Source: Symsagittifera roscoffensis (Eukaryota; Xenacoelomorpha; Acoela; Convolutidae). Taken from it: a stretch of DNA of 64,000 nt. Position 1 is the first letter of the stretch, and each line of letters starts with the position of its first letter. The notes below the pieces were generated by a model. That model had not been told where the DNA came from, did not search any database, and worked only from the letters and a program-made list of their open reading frames with translations. The translations under genes and the position numbers were made by a program. The DNA is taken from the NCBI RefSeq assembly GCF_963678635.1, contig NC_087063.1, positions 34,260,540-34,324,539 of the forward strand. Direction: 5' to 3'. This document shows, piece after piece, positions 45,270 through 56,708 of the stretch.

Positions 45270-48010
45270 AAATTTATAGCGGAAAAACAAGAAAATAGAT
45301 AATTCTTTGAATAAATTGGCAACCAATATTGACCAAATGGTAACTAAAACATAGTTATTTGTTTTTTTTTGTTCTTAGACTCTTTCTCCTCTTAACACAT
45401 TATGCTCAGAACACCTCCTCGAGTCAAGCTATTTGTTCGTATTGTTACTTTGTACTTTAAATTGCACGTGGCAAGAACATTCAAAACAGATTTTTCTTAT
45501 TTTTCCGTTTTTTTTAAAGTTAGTATCAATTTTGTAGAAAATTTTTTTGATTATAAGAAAAAATGATAAATGGCAGTTGGAACGGCTCTTTTTTTCCCCA
45601 CCTCACTTAAGCATAATTTTTATGGTGTAACGAGGGGTCATTAAAGATTGGGTATGAAGAATAAATATATTTATCATAGCCTAATAAGTTGACATGCCTG
45701 TTTTTGTAACAATGAAACCATGTGAACAAAAAATTACAAGTCTAAAAGAACTTTGTTTTACTTTTTGAAAAAAGCTTTTTTATTGTTTTTCAAGCACTTT
45801 GACAAAAAATTTTGCGAAACAAAAAACGAATATGTTACGTCCGAGAGCAATTGGGACAGTCAACGTTTTGTGTTTTTATACGATCGATTTTGTTTTTGTT
45901 AGACATGATTTGACTTTGAGTTTGTTAAATATTGATTGGGTTATTTAATTGTAATTGATAGTTTTGAAATTATTTCTAAGACTATTTCTATCTCTACATT
46001 TTTGTCCTTTTCTTTTGTAGGGGTTTGAGTTGTTCTCTAGAATTCCAGCGACTTCTGTCTCCAAAAGTTGGTCTGTTAATCTCTTGCACTTATGATTTTT
46101 GTACTTAGTTTGATCTGTATTTAGTATTAAATTATTTGTTTCATTGGGTAACTGTCTTAATTTTTCACAAGAACAGTTTTGAAAGTTTTTCTAATTTGCT
46201 TTTTCTGTCGAATGGTAACCATGATAGCCGTTTTCGTGGTGAACGATTGTTTGTATTGAAGCTGTTTGCCATTTACCAAGGTTTGATGTTCTGATGTATC
46301 ATTCGGTTTTGGTCTTAGGTTCTGAATAAGATTTGCTGTTACTGCATTTCATTAGTGTTTTATTCAGAAAACCAGGGTACAAATCAAAGAAAACTTTTAT
46401 CTGTTCATTTCATTATTAGATGATCCTCCCTTGATGTGTAAAGTTTGTGGGATGGGTATGATTTTTAAGCTGATAAATTTATGTTTTTTTTTAAATTGAA
46501 TGGTACCGTTTTTCATTTTAATGGTTTAGTGATATGGTTATGGTAGCTTCGGTGAATGATATTGTTTGTATAGTTTTTAAATCGTGCTAACTGTTGAGCT
46601 TGAAATTGCAATAAGTTGCCATTAGTTGTCTCAAACGAGAAATGATCTTCGTCAGTGAGTATTTTGGCTTTTCTGCAACGTTATCTAAACTCTACTCTTA
46701 ATTGTTTTATGGATTGATTGTTGTGTGCAACATAACCCATTATGAACCGACCTGATGATTTTGCAGGTCAAACTTGCTTTTAAAAGTTAAATCAAGATCT
46801 GATAAAATTTTCTTTTATTCGGTCCAGCAACTTTTGGAAGACTTCAAATGTGCTTCATACTGCTGTATGACTTGATTGCTCTGGCAGTGAAACTGTGAGT
46901 GCATTTCATACATGTAGTAGTAATCTAAAATTCACCCTTAAAGAATCCGGTTTATGGGCAATCTCGTGCTATTACTCCTGATTTTTTTTAAAAATATTTT
47001 CCGAGTCTGATTTCTGTTTTAATAGGCAATGACTTTTATTTCAAATGGCAAACAATCATTTTCCAATTAGCTAAGTTCTTTTTTGCTCATCTTTTTCAAT
47101 TTATTCTTCCGATGGTTATCACTGTTACTGTATTATTAGGTATGTGTTTAACTGGTTGGTTTTTTTTCATCTATTGATCATTCTCGTAATTTGAAAATTA
47201 TTTCTTTCTTTTTTTTGTAGTTTAATTGTCGTTAGGACTTTCCGTGTCTAAACACGATAATAAATTTTTTAATTTTTCATGTCTGAAACTCTTTTTTTTT
47301 CTTTGTATAGAAGAGAATGAGTTCGAACATTAGTTTCTGGATATGACATGGTAATTTTGTACGTTATGTATTTTTTGTCTTAGTCCGATCTTATGCATGA
47401 TGTTTTCAGCTCGAGTGGTATGAGGACTAATTCTTATGCGGCTACGTGAAGTAGGCAATTAGTTAAACTTTGCTTATGGCCTGTAAGTTGTTGCGGCAAA
47501 CGTTTTTCTAAATATTTTTTTGGTTTTCAATTTTTTTTATTAATTCTCATTTTTGTAAGATCGATGTTTCAATTTTTAGGGACCAGAAACCCAGAAAAAA
47601 AACAGATATAGAGAGTGTAAATCGCTTCTTGCAATTTAATAGGCGCCTATCTTAGAGGAATAAAAACTTGTTTGAAAAGGTGTTTCCTAACTTTAATTAA
47701 GGGGTGAACGATATGTGATTGAGATTGAGACTACTGAATCAATCTTCAAGATTGAGACACAACTAAAAGTCGAGTAGATTGTTAATTAATGTTATTGTAC
47801 TTGATTTAAGCTTGCGTCAACAAAGAGGCAACACTAATTTGAGATGTCTTCAAAAAATTATCGAACACCTGTAACTTTTAGTTAAAAATAGTTGTTTTTT
47901 TTAAATGAAAAATTGAAAACCAAGGAAAACCTGGATTTATTGAAAATATGTTGAAGATGAAGATCAATTTTACACAATTAGTTTTTTAAACTGTCGAATT
48001 TTGTTTTTCA
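45270..48010. other. AT-rich stretch downstream of mitofusin, no gene found
   Basis: Searched by eye for the terminal mitofusin exon. An acceptor at 46020 gives a short frame (MGFELFSRIPATS...) unlike a heptad repeat, and one near 47220 meets an immediate stop. It may still be 3' intron sequence. Confidence 0.4.
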
Positions 48011-48025
48011 GATTAAATTTGTGAC

Positions 48026-48390
48026 CAGGGGCGGATGCAGGATTTTCTCGAGGGGGGGGGGGGTTTTCGAAAAATTTTCCAAAATTTTGACGACCTTTGT
48101 TATAGGTCGACCAAATTGATTTTTCGAGCTCTCCCAAAGCACTATTTTGCCCCTGTTTTGGGTCGTTTTTGGGCACTTTTTGAAAAATTTTGACAAAAAA
48201 ATTGCGTTTTTTTGGCGCGCGCTCCTCCTCAGATTTAGTATATATTGGCGCCAAAGGCGCCTTTAGAAAAATTTTAGGGTCGGTCGGCCAAAAATGGATT
48301 TCTGAAAAAGTATCAAAGGGGGACCCTTTGGGTCGGCATGGAGTCGAATCCCTGAGTAGGGGGCGTCCCCCCCCCCTAAATCCGCCCCTG
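48026..48390. mobile_element. hAT-type MITE, 365 bp, with 8-bp target-site duplication
   Basis: Terminal inverted repeats CAGGGGCGGAT... and ...ATCCGCCCCTG. It is flanked by perfect copies of TTTGTGAC (48018-48025 and 48391-48398). It contains poly-G/poly-C runs just inside the ends and a GGCGCC-rich palindromic centre. No coding capacity. The 8-bp duplication supports the hAT superfamily. Confidence 0.93.
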
Positions 48391-48399
48391 TTTGTGACA

Positions 48400-50100
48400 C
48401 AATTTGCGAACCTTTTCTAACAGTTAAGGTCTTAAAAAGAATTTTTTGACATTAAAGGTTTTATGAACGTCAAAGACACTCAAGTTGTTGCGTCTAATTT
48501 TGATCTTACTGAGGAGAAAAAGGTCAAAACTTACCAAATGTATGAGTTCAAGCGTTGTCTGAGCTAACTGTTTTACAGAGTTTTATGAAAGAATTAACGA
48601 AAAGGATGGGGGAATAGCTTGTAAAAGTTTGCGACTGCAGTTCAAAAAATTTGGATTTCGGGAAACGTTGATATGAACTTACTCCTTAAAGTTTGGTTAA
48701 AAATAAATAATTTGACACTGATTGACGGAGTTATTAACAAAAAGGAAGAAAAAAGTGTTTAATTTTAGAAAAAAAAGAAAAAGCTGGATTTCGAAAAACT
48801 TTACTAAAAAGTTTTGCCGCGAATATCTTATCCAAGAAAAAATGAAATGTACTGAAAACAGAGTATACTGAAAAATCTTCTTGGTGTCTTCTGAAATCAC
48901 TGTTTCTGCGCTGATATTCAAAGAACTTTTTTATTACCTTGGCGATAAGCAAGGGTATTGCAATCGGGTTGTAGACATATTTCCCCCCTAAGCAACTTTG
49001 TGCGCAGGATCTCCATTTCTAGAAGTGGAGAGATGTTCTCACTTCTAGAAGTGACAATCCTGTGGACAACTTCTAGATGATCTTCAATTATTTTTGCAAA
49101 AGATGATCTTTTCAAAAAAATCTCAGTTTTTTTGTGTTCCTGGTTTTTGTCCTAGTTTCTATCGGCTGAACTTTCATTTGTTTAATGCCATTTTTGTCAG
49201 GAAGGGTTTCTATTTATAATTAAAAATGGCTTCTTTCCAATTTAAGTAGTTTTTACCAGAAATGAAATTTCACAATTTCGTAAGTTTACCAAGTCTGATA
49301 TTGAGATTTTTTCAATTTTTTTGCTTTTCTCAAATATTCAAACAGTTTCAATTTAAATTATATCAACTTAGTCAATTTATTTTGCGTAAGTTTGAGAGCA
49401 AAATGTGTCCATTTGGGATTATGTGTTTCAGTTTGGATGTGTCACAAAAAGTATTAAAAAAGTATTAAGTTTATTGAAATTTTTCATGACAACACTTTTG
49501 TTTTTAGCTCAACAAAATTCGACCTAAAATTTATCGCTTTTGTTGTATAGTTTCAAATAGTTTTCCCCAGAACTGTTTTTGTTTTCAGACAGTGTTTTTA
49601 TTTTCAGCTCAACAGGTTTTGAACCAAAGTTTGTCGCTTTTGTTGTATAGTTTCAAATAGTTTTTTTCCAGAATTGTCTCATAGAAGGTTATTTCAGTTT
49701 ATTTCAGTTCATCGCCTGTAAACTATCTCACTGTCAATCATAGGTCACTCTACCGGTGCTAATTGAATACCGGAAGTTACCGCCAACGGCGTCGTATGTC
49801 ACCCTTGGTGTGACCTCTAATTTTCACTATTATGCTATACTTTGAAAGATTCAATTGGTTCAAATTACAATCTGAATTGCGAATTACACTTGTCAAAACG
49901 GATTACCAACCTGACGCAGCCTTCAGGTCCAAGTGGGAGGGGAGCTACTCGGAATAACCGGATTCTGGCCAACGAATTGCAGTGAACCGGTTTGAGAATT
50001 CTGGTACAACCGTTTTCAATAGGGTATGGTAATACTGAATAAAATTTGCACAGATTAAACCGCAAAAACTTTTACTTTAATGGGAAACTTACGGCAATCC
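48400..50100. other. Repeat remnants, no gene
   Basis: It contains a CTTGGCGATAAGCAAGGGTA repeat start (48940) of the type seen at 37775 and 30773, and a direct repeat of TTTGTTGTATAGTTTCAAAT at 49540 and 49640. The DNA just before 50100 should hold the Gypsy 5' LTR if it survives, but I could not define its ends. Confidence 0.45.
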
Positions 50101-50141
50101 AAACCGCGGCATTTCCAGAGGATCTGGACGGAAAGAATTGA

Positions 50142-51330
50142 ATGACAAGCGAACAAACGCTGATTTTTAATATCTACCTGTGCTTGGGAGAGAAAGGCCA
50201 GGATAAACCTCACAAGAGACGGCCGCATCTCGATTTGGGAGCAACAAGATTTCCCCGGGTATTAGACGCCATAGAAACGGAAATTAAGATGGAACAGAAC
50301 AAAACATATGAAACTTTCCTTTACTTTCAAGAAAGCAACATACTAACGAATCGCTCGTGTAATTTCATTCGGTGCTGAGCGGTCTGGCCGCAAGGTGCAA
50401 TTTTGGCACATTGGAAGATCAGAATTTGAGGGACGTTTTCATTGTCATCATGAATCATCGCGAAGCCCAAAACGAGCTTTGCCGGTCAACAAAGACTCCA
50501 GAAGAGGTATACAAAATTGCTCTGTCTTACGAGGGGGGAGACAATCATGCTATCTCATGTGTTTCCACAATTACCGGAGGAGGGACTTCATCTGCAATAA
50601 CGAAAGGTGGTCTACATGTTAAGACTGAACCGGTCAGAATCATCCGAGGAGGATACCGGAATACTCGTTCTCGCGTTAGGGGACATCACACGGACAGTCC
50701 AATAGATGCACCGAAATCAAGGTCGCGGGAGCTGAATTGCCTGTGCGGATCAACGGGAAGACCACATGCGTATGGATAGACAGTGGTTCAACCATTTCAA
50801 TTTTTATAATCGCAGTGCTAAGAAACACCCTGGGCGCCCAAAATGTCAGGTTGTAGGGTCTGATGTCGAAGGATAAATGAATTCCACTACTATGGAAATA
50901 ACCCGCTAACGTTGATTGGAGCGATGGTCGTGTGGTTCGAGTCGAATGGCTGGGAGAAGGCGGCAAGGATGCGAGTGATACGAGGCAACAGACCGTTGAT
51001 CATTGGACGAGATCTGATGGCTAAATTGGGACATGAATTGGTTCATCAGAGGGAATGGAGATGTCGATAGAACAGGATGCGACCAGTGACCTGGAGATTA
51101 CACTAAGCCCGTGACAGGAAAATTTTAGTAAGCAATTTTCAAACCTCTTAGGCAGGGTAGGGAAAATTAGAATTTATACAGTACAAGCCGATTTTTTTGA
51201 TAATTTAATCCCGGTCCAACAAGTTTGACGACGGGTACCAATCACATTGCAAGAAAAAGTGTGCAATGATATTGCGAAACTATTGAAGCAGGGTCAGATC
51301 GAAAACTTGGACATTTTTTCATACATCCAA
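50142..51330 (+). pseudogene. Ty3/Gypsy retrotransposon remnant: gag, protease and start of RT
   Basis: Gag-like segment at about 50380-50560 (CNFGTLEDQNLRDVF, then TKTPEEVYKIALSYE, typical of the Gypsy gag domain). A retropepsin follows in another frame with WIDSGST (active-site D-S-G at 50779-50787) and, after a further shift, LIIGRDLMAKLG (I-x-G-R-D). Next is LQEKVCNDIAKLLKQGQIEN at about 51247-51310, the usual lead-in to the Gypsy reverse transcriptase. Similarity ends after ENLD. Several stops and shifts separate these pieces. No LTR was defined with confidence upstream. Confidence 0.8.
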
Positions 51331-51339
51331 ATTGTTCAC

Positions 51340-52365
51340 CACCCCTTCCCCCCCCCGACATTTACACACCTCTCCAAACGTTCAATTCCTTACATCTCCT
51401 TGCCTCCATCCCGCCCGCACGATCGCTGGTAGCGTTCATCTCAAAACTTCTTGAATGTTAAACACACCCTCCATCACGTTTACTCCCCAGGGAATAGGAA
51501 ATTGTGGGGAAGGGAGAATTGTTGGAGTGGGGGTAAATGTTGGGGCGGGAGAAAAATTTGAAGTCAAAGAAATGTCAAAAAAACGTAATTTATGAAAACC
51601 CGATTGAATTTAAGAAACAAGTAAAATCGAATAAGACAACAAAGTAGTCGACTTAAGTTAAAAATGATTGTGAAAAAATGGAAAATCGCATTCATATGAA
51701 AAAATTATTTTAATCTACTGAGCCTTTAAAAATCGTTGCAAATCGAAACTACACAAGTACAAGTTTTACATTTTCCATTCGAATTTATCTTTAATAGCAC
51801 GCACAAAAAACAACCTCAAGATTGCCTTACAATGATGATAAGGCAACGAGGCTATTCCCAAATGCAAAAGCTTATCCCAAACACAGAAATTTGTCCCAAA
51901 TGCTGAAATCTCTAAATCTGGAAGCAAGAAAAGAGTAGTCAATTTCAATTTTGAATTCAGAACTAAAATTATCAATTATAAAATTCAGCTACATTAACAA
52001 TTGTAAAACTTTTATTGCGACGCTTCTCCTAACTGCAAATGTTTTTCGAATGCAAATTTACTCCCAAATGTGCAAAACCCTAAATTAATGTAACAAGAAA
52101 GAAGGATAAGATATTAAGCTTTGAATTGCAGTAAAACCGGCTTTTTCATTCTGCGCTTTTAAAACTCAGCTGATTAAGACGTTTTTTTGTGTTTTTGCGC
52201 TTCAATTCGAACTGAGATTTGATTTTTGTTTGATTTAAAAAAATTATGTTCCATTTGTTTATTTATTTTCTGGAATAAGCATTGAAACTTTAACCAAAAA
52301 AATTAGGAATATGTATTGTTACTCGAGCAGTGCTGAATAAATAAAAGGACGGAGAGCTGTCTGCA
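51340..52365. other. No feature recognised
   Basis: A C-rich then G-rich patch at 51340-51550, followed by AT-rich sequence. No frame supported. Confidence 0.45.
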
Positions 52366-52369
52366 TTTA

Positions 52370-52475
52370 GACAACCGAGTACTGTATTAACAGAATCGAG
52401 ACAAGGAACAAATGAATTTCATATCTTCCTTGTCTCGATTCTGATTGGTGTCTGAATACGCGGCTGTCTAAAAAC
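52370..52475. repeat. Strong hairpin, 18-bp stem
   Basis: CAGAATCGAGACAAGGAA and its exact complement TTCCTTGTCTCGATTCTG are separated by about 17 nt (about 52391-52443). Weaker outer complementarity (CTGTCT...) continues outward. Confidence 0.85.
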
Positions 52476-52734
52476 AGGCTGTGCTGCTACGTAACCTAAA
52501 ACGACAAGACATTTAGACGACAAACGAGAGTTAAAACATGTAAATTGAGCTGTCCGAAATTAAGCGAACTATATTTCTCATGTATTTCTACAGAAACACG
52601 ATTGGAGATATTGCGGATAGCTTGGTCTTGTGTGCCGAACATCCTCGAGCAGTTTAGTTGGGTTATCTGTAGATACTACGCTTCAGTGGAGATACGAGCA
52701 AACTGCGGATTTTAGCGCCTGCTGGGGGTTCCAA

Positions 52735-52865
52735 TACATGCTGGGGTTGCCTTGCAGAAGGGAGTGCGATTACTAAATTCGACTCGTCATAAAGTATAGA
52801 CAATTATCTACTTTACGACGTGTCTACTTTTTGATCACACTCCCTTCTGTAAGGCATTCCGCAAC
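52735..52865. repeat. Palindromic repeat, left flank of the LINE
   Basis: TGCCTTGCAGAAGGGAGTG on the left and CACTCCCTTCTGTAAGGCA on the right form an imperfect inverted pair. TTGCAGAAGGCA also recurs twice at 58016-58048 on the other side of the LINE. Confidence 0.75.
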
Positions 52866-53327
52866 TTGTATTTGCAGTCGAATGTCATAAAAAAGACAAA
52901 TAGTAGGCCAATCACAATCGAGATGAGACAACAAACGGTACGAAGTATTTATCGTCACTTGTGAAAGGCTTTACGACGTTTCTACTTTATACGTAACCTT
53001 GTAGGGGTCTAGGACAACAAGCCGAAGGGACTTCAGGCCGAAATTTAAACTTTACAACCACCTTAAATTACTATTTTTTCATCTGTAAAACGTTTCTTTT
53101 CAAAAATTTAGGCAAGTTAGTCCAGAATAATATCAGCCGGTTTTTGAAAAGCATAAATTATAAACAAGAAAACTATCTTCAACCGTGTTTTATTTTTCAA
53201 CTTTTCTAAACATCATTGTTGTTGTTGTTGTTGTTGGGGATTCACAGCACTGCTGTTGGGATTCTTGGTCCCTTCTCTTGGTCCCAACCAAGAATCCCAT
53301 TCTTGGTTGGGATTCTTGGTCCCTTCC

Positions 53328-56165
53328 CTAAAACAATGTCCACTTGTTTCTGCACGTGATACAATCACAGAATAATTGCCACGTGCACGTTGTCATTTCT
53401 GAAAATCTCTCGTTTACAAATTTCCACATCGTGTTTAAAATTCTCGTCTTGAGGCCGATTCGTTTATCAAAATGAATATATGGTTCTAATCGATTTACAA
53501 TCCTACTGGTTCTGAAAACAAATTCGCTTCTCGCTTTTTCCGTTCTCACTTTTCGCATCTCAAAAATTTCTGTATTTCTAGCCCGTGTGGTTCGCCTGTT
53601 TAACACTATTTCATTTCGTTCATTAGAATCAAGACTGGCAAGAAGTAAGATGTTATTTAGCTGGATGAACATGGGCAGGGGTAAAATGTTTAGCAAGCGT
53701 AGTTCGTTGATGTACACTCCCGTTTTATTTCCAGTGATCCAACGGATTACTTTCTTTTGAAATCGCTCCAACTGCAATTGATCGCCCCTCGATATATGTG
53801 TACATGAGAGTCCGTATAATAACACTGGGAGTATTAGTGACTTATACAGGCCTAACTTTACAAACGTATTTATCTTTGCTGATAGGTTTCTTCTCAGGAG
53901 GTACAGTACTTGGTTTGCCTTCTTTAATCTTGTTTCAATGTGTACCTTCCAACTTAAATCGCCCGACACAAAAATTCCCAGATCTTTCACAACCATCGAT
54001 GTTCCAAGCACTACACCAAAAAGCATAGAGTTAGCGTCTCCGCCCCTAAAACTTACTTTTGCACATTTATCTAGTGCTAATTCCATTTTGTTTTCAGTTA
54101 CCCACTGCTGAATTTTGTCCAGATCTTCTTGAATTTCAATTGATGTTTTTTTGATGGAAAGTAGTTTAAGATCATCCGCAAAAATATATGGTTCAGAGAA
54201 TTTGAGTACTTCAGGTAGGTCGTTAATAAAAATGCAAAAGAGCAGTGGTCCTAAAAGTGATCCTTGGGGAACACCACTAGTGACTTCTAAAACTTTTGAG
54301 CTGATATTGTCTACTCGTACAAACTGTTTCCTGTTTTTCAAATAGTCATAGAGTACCTCTAACATGCAGCCTCCTATTCCTATAAGTGCAACTTTCTTAA
54401 GTAGATCAAAATGCGGAACTTTATCAAAGGCTTTTGCAAAGTCAGTGTAGAATGCTACAATTTCTGCGTTTGAGTCATTGTCAAGCGCTTCATATATTTC
54501 TTTCAGGAAAGAGAGCATGTTTGTCAAAACTGATCTACCTTTAGTAAAACCGTGTTGATGTTTCGTCAAATACCAGGCAAAGTAAGGGTACAGGTCTTTG
54601 TATATACATTTTTCAAGGACTTTGCTGTCAATATTTAATAGCGATACTGGTCGATAGTTGTTCACCATTTTTCGGTCACCTTTTTTGTGAACAGGAGTAA
54701 CTGCAGCTGTTTTCCATGAATCAGGTATTTTTCGTAGGCGTTTTACGTTTCTCAAACGTTTGTTCATCGGTTTGCATATATTGCGGTTCGTTTTCTGAAA
54801 AAAGCTAGGTGGCAACCCATTTGGGCCGCGTGACTTTGTTACGTCCAGAGTTGATAAAATCTCACTTACTGTCTTTTTCGATATATCAAAATTCGTTAAC
54901 AAGGGATTTTCAAATTGAATATCTCTAATACTAAAACTTTCTTTAGGATTAAAAACTGAATGAAAGAAGTCGTTTAGCATGTTGACTTGTTCGTTTGGAT
55001 TTGTGCTTTCAACTTCATCTTTTATGAGTAACTTAGGAAGACTTGTATGTTTATTCAAGTTCTTTAGGTGTTTAAAAATTACATTAGTGCTCCGTGTTCT
55101 AAACAATTCCTCTTGGTAGTTTTTCCTGTCCAATTCCGATGATTCAGTTACTAAATTTTCAAACAGTTTAACTTGTTGTCTTCTGTAGTTGGTCGGTTTG
55201 AGTATACATGATTGCCGTTTTGTTTGTAACTTTTTGATCAAATTTGAAGTGCTACTTGTTATCCAAGGTGGAAGTGATTTCCTATGTCTTGTTCTGAGAG
55301 GCACAAAACTCTTAATGATTTCATCCAAATATTGGGTGTACTCCTCATGCATTTTGTTAATGTTTGTGTGGCATACTGGTTCAAATGGGTTCTCGTTTAT
55401 AAAACTGTTTATTCCTTCAAAATCGGCATTTCCAAAACTTCTAAAATTTTCCAAGTATGGTTTCGGCTCTGATACCGTGCATTCAATAGACAACATTATG
55501 GCATTGTGATCTGAGCAGTCATAAATCTTGGAAACGTTAAAATCTTGTTCGGCACTTGTATAGCAATTCCGATAAAAGGCTACGTCTAGTATGTTCTTCA
55601 CACATGTTGGGAAATCTATCGCCTGCCTAAAGAGTTCATTTTCAAAAATTTGCAGTATTTGGTTTTCTTCCTCGTCAGTACTGGTGAGGGTGTTCCAGTT
55701 TGTTTCTGGGAAATTTAAATCCCCACATAAGAGAAGCGGTTTGTTTTTAGGAATGGCTTTGATCAGTTGTTCAAATTCATGCACTTTGTATCTGTAATTA
55801 CTGTTTTTTGGCGGATTGTAGAATGAGCCAATTATCATTTCAGTTTGATGAAGTTTTATACTACATAGCACACATGAATCAGGAATGTCATGTTTGGTGG
55901 ATAAGTCCTCGGTAATTAGACTATTCTTGACAGCTATTAGGCTGCCTCCGTGACAGTTTTTACCACTCACAATAGCTCTATCAGATCTATAGATGTTATA
56001 TTCACTTAGCAAAAGCTCTGATGATTGAATATTCTCGTTAAGCCAAGTTTCGCTTAAGCATATGACATTAAAATTTCCAACTGCATTTGCATTTGCTAGC
56101 TTAGTTCTTCTCTCTATGTTGATTAGGCTTCTAGTATTTAGTTGCAGAATGTTGAGGAATCCTAG
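53328..56165 (-). CDS. LINE ORF2: APE endonuclease and reverse transcriptase
   Basis: Open for about 945 codons. The N-terminus has the AP-like endonuclease pattern: LNTRSL, then NVICLSETWLN near the start, GSFYNPP, LLCGDLNFPETNW and a later CSDHNAI (the S-D-H of the active site). The reverse transcriptase follows with PVHKKGDRKMVNNYRPVSLL, FDKVPH, SGVPQGSLLGPLLF and the catalytic FADD box at about 54172-54183. The C-terminus ends in a Cys cluster (CTWQLFCDCITC). No internal stop interrupts it, so it may have been active recently. No ATG precedes the endonuclease after the TGA at 56166-56168; the first residues read straight on from ORF1. The product would nick target DNA and copy the LINE RNA. 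Confidence 0.93.
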   Translation of the reverse strand, partial: LGFLNILQLNTRSLINIERRTKLANANAVGNFNVICLSETWLNENIQSSELLLSEYNIYRSDRAIVSGKNCHGGSLIAVKNSLITEDLSTKHDIPDSCVLCSIKLHQTEMIIGSFYNPPKNSNYRYKVHEFEQLIKAIPKNKPLLLCGDLNFPETNWNTLTSTDEEENQILQIFENELFRQAIDFPTCVKNILDVAFYRNCYTSAEQDFNVSKIYDCSDHNAIMLSIECTVSEPKPYLENFRSFGNADFEGINSFINENPFEPVCHTNINKMHEEYTQYLDEIIKSFVPLRTRHRKSLPPWITSSTSNLIKKLQTKRQSCILKPTNYRRQQVKLFENLVTESSELDRKNYQEELFRTRSTNVIFKHLKNLNKHTSLPKLLIKDEVESTNPNEQVNMLNDFFHSVFNPKESFSIRDIQFENPLLTNFDISKKTVSEILSTLDVTKSRGPNGLPPSFFQKTNRNICKPMNKRLRNVKRLRKIPDSWKTAAVTPVHKKGDRKMVNNYRPVSLLNIDSKVLEKCIYKDLYPYFAWYLTKHQHGFTKGRSVLTNMLSFLKEIYEALDNDSNAEIVAFYTDFAKAFDKVPHFDLLKKVALIGIGGCMLEVLYDYLKNRKQFVRVDNISSKVLEVTSGVPQGSLLGPLLFCIFINDLPEVLKFSEPYIFADDLKLLSIKKTSIEIQEDLDKIQQWVTENKMELALDKCAKVSFRGGDANSMLFGVVLGTSMVVKDLGIFVSGDLSWKVHIETRLKKANQVLYLLRRNLSAKINTFVKLGLYKSLILPVLLYGLSCTHISRGDQLQLERFQKKVIRWITGNKTGVYINELRLLNILPLPMFIQLNNILLLASLDSNERNEIVLNRRTTRARNTEIFEMRKVRTEKARSEFVFRTSRIVNRLEPYIHFDKRIGLKTRILNTMWKFVNERFSEMTTCTWQLFCDCITCRNKWTLF

Positions 56166-56708
56166 TCAATGCTGGGGTTCCTGAACTTCAGTGTCAATAG
56201 TTACTTTCACACCATCATTGAACAATTCTAGATTCCTTATTTTCAGTTTTTCGCGAGGAACGCCTTCATCTAGTAGTTGTCTTCGTTTCTTAAGGATTTC
56301 GTTCTCTTTAATTGCACTCTCTTTGGTCAATGCTGGTAGCAGGTAGACCTCTTTTTCGACCAATTGTTCTCGCTTTTCTCGGCTTTTTGCTAGTACTACT
56401 CGTGCTTCATGTTCGCTAGGTACAGTTACCAGCAGTGTTCTTGGCTTCATTCGATTACGATCAAATTTTCCCAGTCGTTTTAGTTCTATTATTTTCGGCT
56501 TCACTCCAATTATGTCTAGTATTTCGTTTACTTCGTCATTTGTTGGGACAAGGTTTTCTCCTTTTGTTTTCTCAGGGTCCTCTTTGACCCCTTGTATCCT
56601 AAAACTTTGATTTATGTTGTGATCAGAGTTAGATCTGGCAGCATGTTGAGTGGTTTGAGCTTGATTTATCCGGGTGGTGGTTTCAGCAGCTACAACGGCA
56701 CTATAAGT
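56166..56708 (-). CDS. LINE ORF1, RRM-like C-terminal segment
   Basis: Open frame ending in TGA at 56166-56168. It contains FRIQGVKEDPEKTKGENLVP, IIELKRLGKFDRNRMKPRTL and a Lys/Glu-rich helix, the pattern of RRM-type nucleic-acid-binding ORF1 domains in LINEs (R-L-G..K-P-R-x-L-L-V). It is in the same frame as ORF2 and is shifted relative to the upstream coiled coil at an A7 run (56708-56714). Confidence 0.75.
   Translation of the reverse strand, partial: TYSAVVAAETTTRINQAQTTQHAARSNSDHNINQSFRIQGVKEDPEKTKGENLVPTNDEVNEILDIIGVKPKIIELKRLGKFDRNRMKPRTLLVTVPSEHEARVVLAKSREKREQLVEKEVYLLPALTKESAIKENEILKKRRQLLDEGVPREKLKIRNLELFNDGVKVTIDTEVQEPQH

Noticed and set aside
46021-46095. Terminal mitofusin exon after the acceptor at 46020
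   Set aside because: Phase fits, but the short peptide (MGFELFSRIPATSVS...) has no heptad pattern or similarity to mitofusin C-termini.
48018-48398. Minus-strand 94-codon and plus-strand 76-codon frames in the MITE
   Set aside because: They lie in a short non-autonomous element with inverted ends, homopolymer runs and no protein motif.
53798-55797. Plus-strand frames of 62 to 106 codons across the LINE
   Set aside because: Antisense shadows of ORF2.
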